Shown here: piece after piece, positions 62,608 to 64,000 of the stretch
How positions within the stretch are numbered: position 1 is the first letter of the stretch
How the letters are laid out: each line of letters begins with the position of its first letter
From: CBDFHF01 sp965247565
GTDB taxonomy: Bacteria; Pseudomonadota; Gammaproteobacteria; Methylococcales; Methylomonadaceae
DNA: 64,000 nt
Direction: 5' to 3'
Assembly: GCA_965247565.1 (NCBI GenBank)
Contig: CBDFHF010000002.1
Location: 248,001-312,000, forward strand
Notes under the pieces: generated by a model
What the model was told of the DNA's origin: nothing
The model's input: only the letters and a program-made list of their open reading frames with translations
Database searches by the model: none
Position numbers and translations under genes: made by a program

Positions 62608-64000
62608 TTAGTTTTGCTGCAACACTGTAAAGCCGACTGTTTCCTGTCCTACTATTACTTTAAAATCTCCGGTTTCAACGATGCGTTTTAGGTCGACTCC
62701 AATGAAAGACAAATCATTCGGTGATAAGGTAAATTGCAATTTTTCTGATTGTCCGGCAGCAAGCTCGACTTTTTTAAAGGCTTTTAGCTGCTTATTTGGC
62801 CGGCTTACCGAAGCCGCAACGTCATTAAGATAAAGCAAAACAGTTTCTTTTCCTGTAATAGAGCCGGTATTGCTTACTGTCACACTTATCTCAATATCTT
62901 CTCCCATATGCACATGATCTTTTTTTACTTTCAAGTCGTTGGTTGTAAACGTGCTGTAGCTGAGTCCGTGTCCGAATTGATAGAGTGGGTTGTAGGTATT
63001 CTGCTCAAAGTTTTCGATAGGTTTATGATCGTATAGAACTAGGTCGTTAGTATCACGCGGATAGGTTATTGGTAACTTGCCGTTCGGGTTATAGTCGCCA
63101 AATAATATATCTGCCATGGCCTCGCCGCCCTCCATGCCCGGCAAGAAGCCTAGTACGACAGCTGATGCTTTTTCGGCTATCGATGTAATAATGCGTGGAC
63201 GCCCGCCGAATGTAATTAAAATTACCGGTTTTCCTGTCTCTATGATGGCTTTAGCTAACTCAATCTGATTTTGATCCAAATTGAGTGAAGTGATATTGCC
63301 AACGGTTTCCGTATAAGGTTTTTCACCCAAACTGAGTACGACTACATCATGTTCATAGGCTTGCTCGAGCACTTTTGGAATATCGATTTTGTCTGCGAAA
63401 TGATTTCCGCCAACGTAAGTGACTTTGCCGGTAGCTTTTTTTTGTATGGCGGCCAGTAGCGTTAATTTATCTTGGGGATACAAGCTTTCATCGTCGCCTT
63501 GCCAGGTAATAGTCCAGCCGCCATTCATAACGCTTAACAAGTTGGCGGTAGAGCCAGTCACTAAAATGCGGGTATCTTTTTTTAGCGGCAAGATGTTATT
63601 GGTGTTTTTAGCTAAAACGATGGATTCGCGGGCTGCTTGGCGATTGATGGTAGTGGCTGCCAGGCTGGCGAAGTTTCCTGCGATTGGTAGCGCCGGCTTA
63701 ACTTCAAATAAGCCTGCTTGGTATTTAACGCTAAGAATTCTGGTTACCGCTTCATCAATCCGCGATTCTGGTACTTCGCCAGTTTTCACCAAATCCAGCA
63801 ATAGATCGTAAAAGGTAAAGTCGAATGGAACCATGCTCATATCGACACCTGCCATAACTGCAATTTTTACAGCGTCTCTTTCTGACGCGGCAAATTTATC
63901 GCGCACATAAAGCCGTTGGATGTCCTGCCAATCAGATACCGTAAAGCCTTTAAAACCCAGTTCATTCCGTAAAATGGTGGTTAGATAATGATAGTTAGCG
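62608..64000 (-). CDS. Glycoside hydrolase family 3 beta-glucosidase (5' end outside window)
   Basis: The frame is open from the window edge to the stop at 62608 (464 codons seen). It contains the nucleophile site VSDW (Asp codon at 63931-63933) followed by GVDMSM, the linker RIDEAVTRILSVKYQAGLFE, the C-terminal GH3 domain (TGSTANLLSVMNGGWTITWQ, FGGRPRIITSIAEKASAVVL, GEAMADILFGDYNPNGKLPI) and a fibronectin-III-like end (HVHMGEDIEISVTVSNTGSI). It is a BglX-like periplasmic exo-acting glucosidase. A GTG within the frame at 63906 is not the start, because the conserved SDW motif is upstream of it. The N-terminal TIM-barrel part is outside. Confidence 0.92.
   Translation of the reverse strand, partial: ANYHYLTTILRNELGFKGFTVSDWQDIQRLYVRDKFAASERDAVKIAVMAGVDMSMVPFDFTFYDLLLDLVKTGEVPESRIDEAVTRILSVKYQAGLFEVKPALPIAGNFASLAATTINRQAARESIVLAKNTNNILPLKKDTRILVTGSTANLLSVMNGGWTITWQGDDESLYPQDKLTLLAAIQKKATGKVTYVGGNHFADKIDIPKVLEQAYEHDVVVLSLGEKPYTETVGNITSLNLDQNQIELAKAIIETGKPVILITFGGRPRIITSIAEKASAVVLGFLPGMEGGEAMADILFGDYNPNGKLPITYPRDTNDLVLYDHKPIENFEQNTYNPLYQFGHGLSYSTFTTNDLKVKKDHVHMGEDIEISVTVSNTGSITGKETVLLYLNDVAASVSRPNKQLKAFKKVELAAGQSEKLQFTLSPNDLSFIGVDLKRIVETGDFKVIVGQETVGFTVLQQN

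Noticed and set aside
63906..63906. GTG at 63906 as the start of the GH3 glucosidase
   Set aside because: The catalytic VSDW motif and conserved sequence lie upstream in the same frame, so the gene continues past the window edge.

Overview
The window reads as ordinary chromosome of a gammaproteobacterium. The type of smpB/ratA/rnfH/bamE/fur neighbourhood, lolCD followed by comEC, a type IV minor-pilin operon, PEP-CTERM traits (a sorting tail and a PrsT-like TPR lipoprotein), a ba3-type oxidase and an MxaD-like periplasmic protein together suggest a methanotroph of the order Methylococcales. That placement is inference: no rRNA, methane monooxygenase or methanol dehydrogenase gene lies in the window.

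Layout. 1-10190 (minus strand) is a chemotaxis operon: CheZ-like phosphatase, CheY, CheA, CheW, a triple-PAS receptor and an Aer-like receptor cut by the left edge. 10530-13079 holds an outer-membrane barrel protein, a tetraheme cytochrome c and a HAMP membrane protein in one operon. 13279-18610 carries a small beta-sandwich protein and a tandem duplication of a secreted Kelch-like protein; one copy ends in a PEP-CTERM-like tail, the other has PKD-like domains instead, and an IS1-like transposase relic lies between them. 18670-21209 has a cyclic-nucleotide-binding protein, an MxaD-like SRPBCC protein, a YVTN beta-propeller and a small conserved-looking protein.

21601-27134 is a tight five-gene operon: a flavin-dependent halogenase-like enzyme with a WxWxIP motif, a stand-alone acyl carrier protein, an HHxxxD acyltransferase, a second FAD oxidoreductase and an acyl-adenylating ligase. 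I read it as a compact biosynthetic cluster for an unknown small molecule; it is the best candidate here for an undescribed system. Next come DedA, a structured intergenic stretch, a secreted metzincin-like lipoprotein, an MFS/CDF transporter pair, and a delta-60/RTX protein with a clear terminator.

36531-42242 holds an N-carbamoylputrescine amidase, a ba3-type terminal oxidase operon (including a 47-residue subunit IIa) with a diheme cytochrome, an AIM24-family protein and PncC. 42367-47342 (minus) is a minor-pilin operon pilV-pilW-pilX-(DUF4114 protein)-fimT-pilE, with a DUF4114 protein where PilY1 would be expected. 47765-50696 has a DUF4332 protein and the TPR lipoprotein.

50743-64000 is housekeeping (HopJ family, smpB, Na+ symporter, ratA, rnfH, bamE, fur, lolC, lolD, DUF2062, comEC), interrupted between rnfH and bamE by about 2.1 kb of debris: an IS3 end, a RhuM-like scrap with a 29-bp palindrome, an intact toxin-antitoxin pair and a restriction-helicase pseudogene. 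A GH3 glycosidase runs off the right edge. Several families of dispersed palindromic repeats are scattered between genes. No tRNA, rRNA or CRISPR array was seen.
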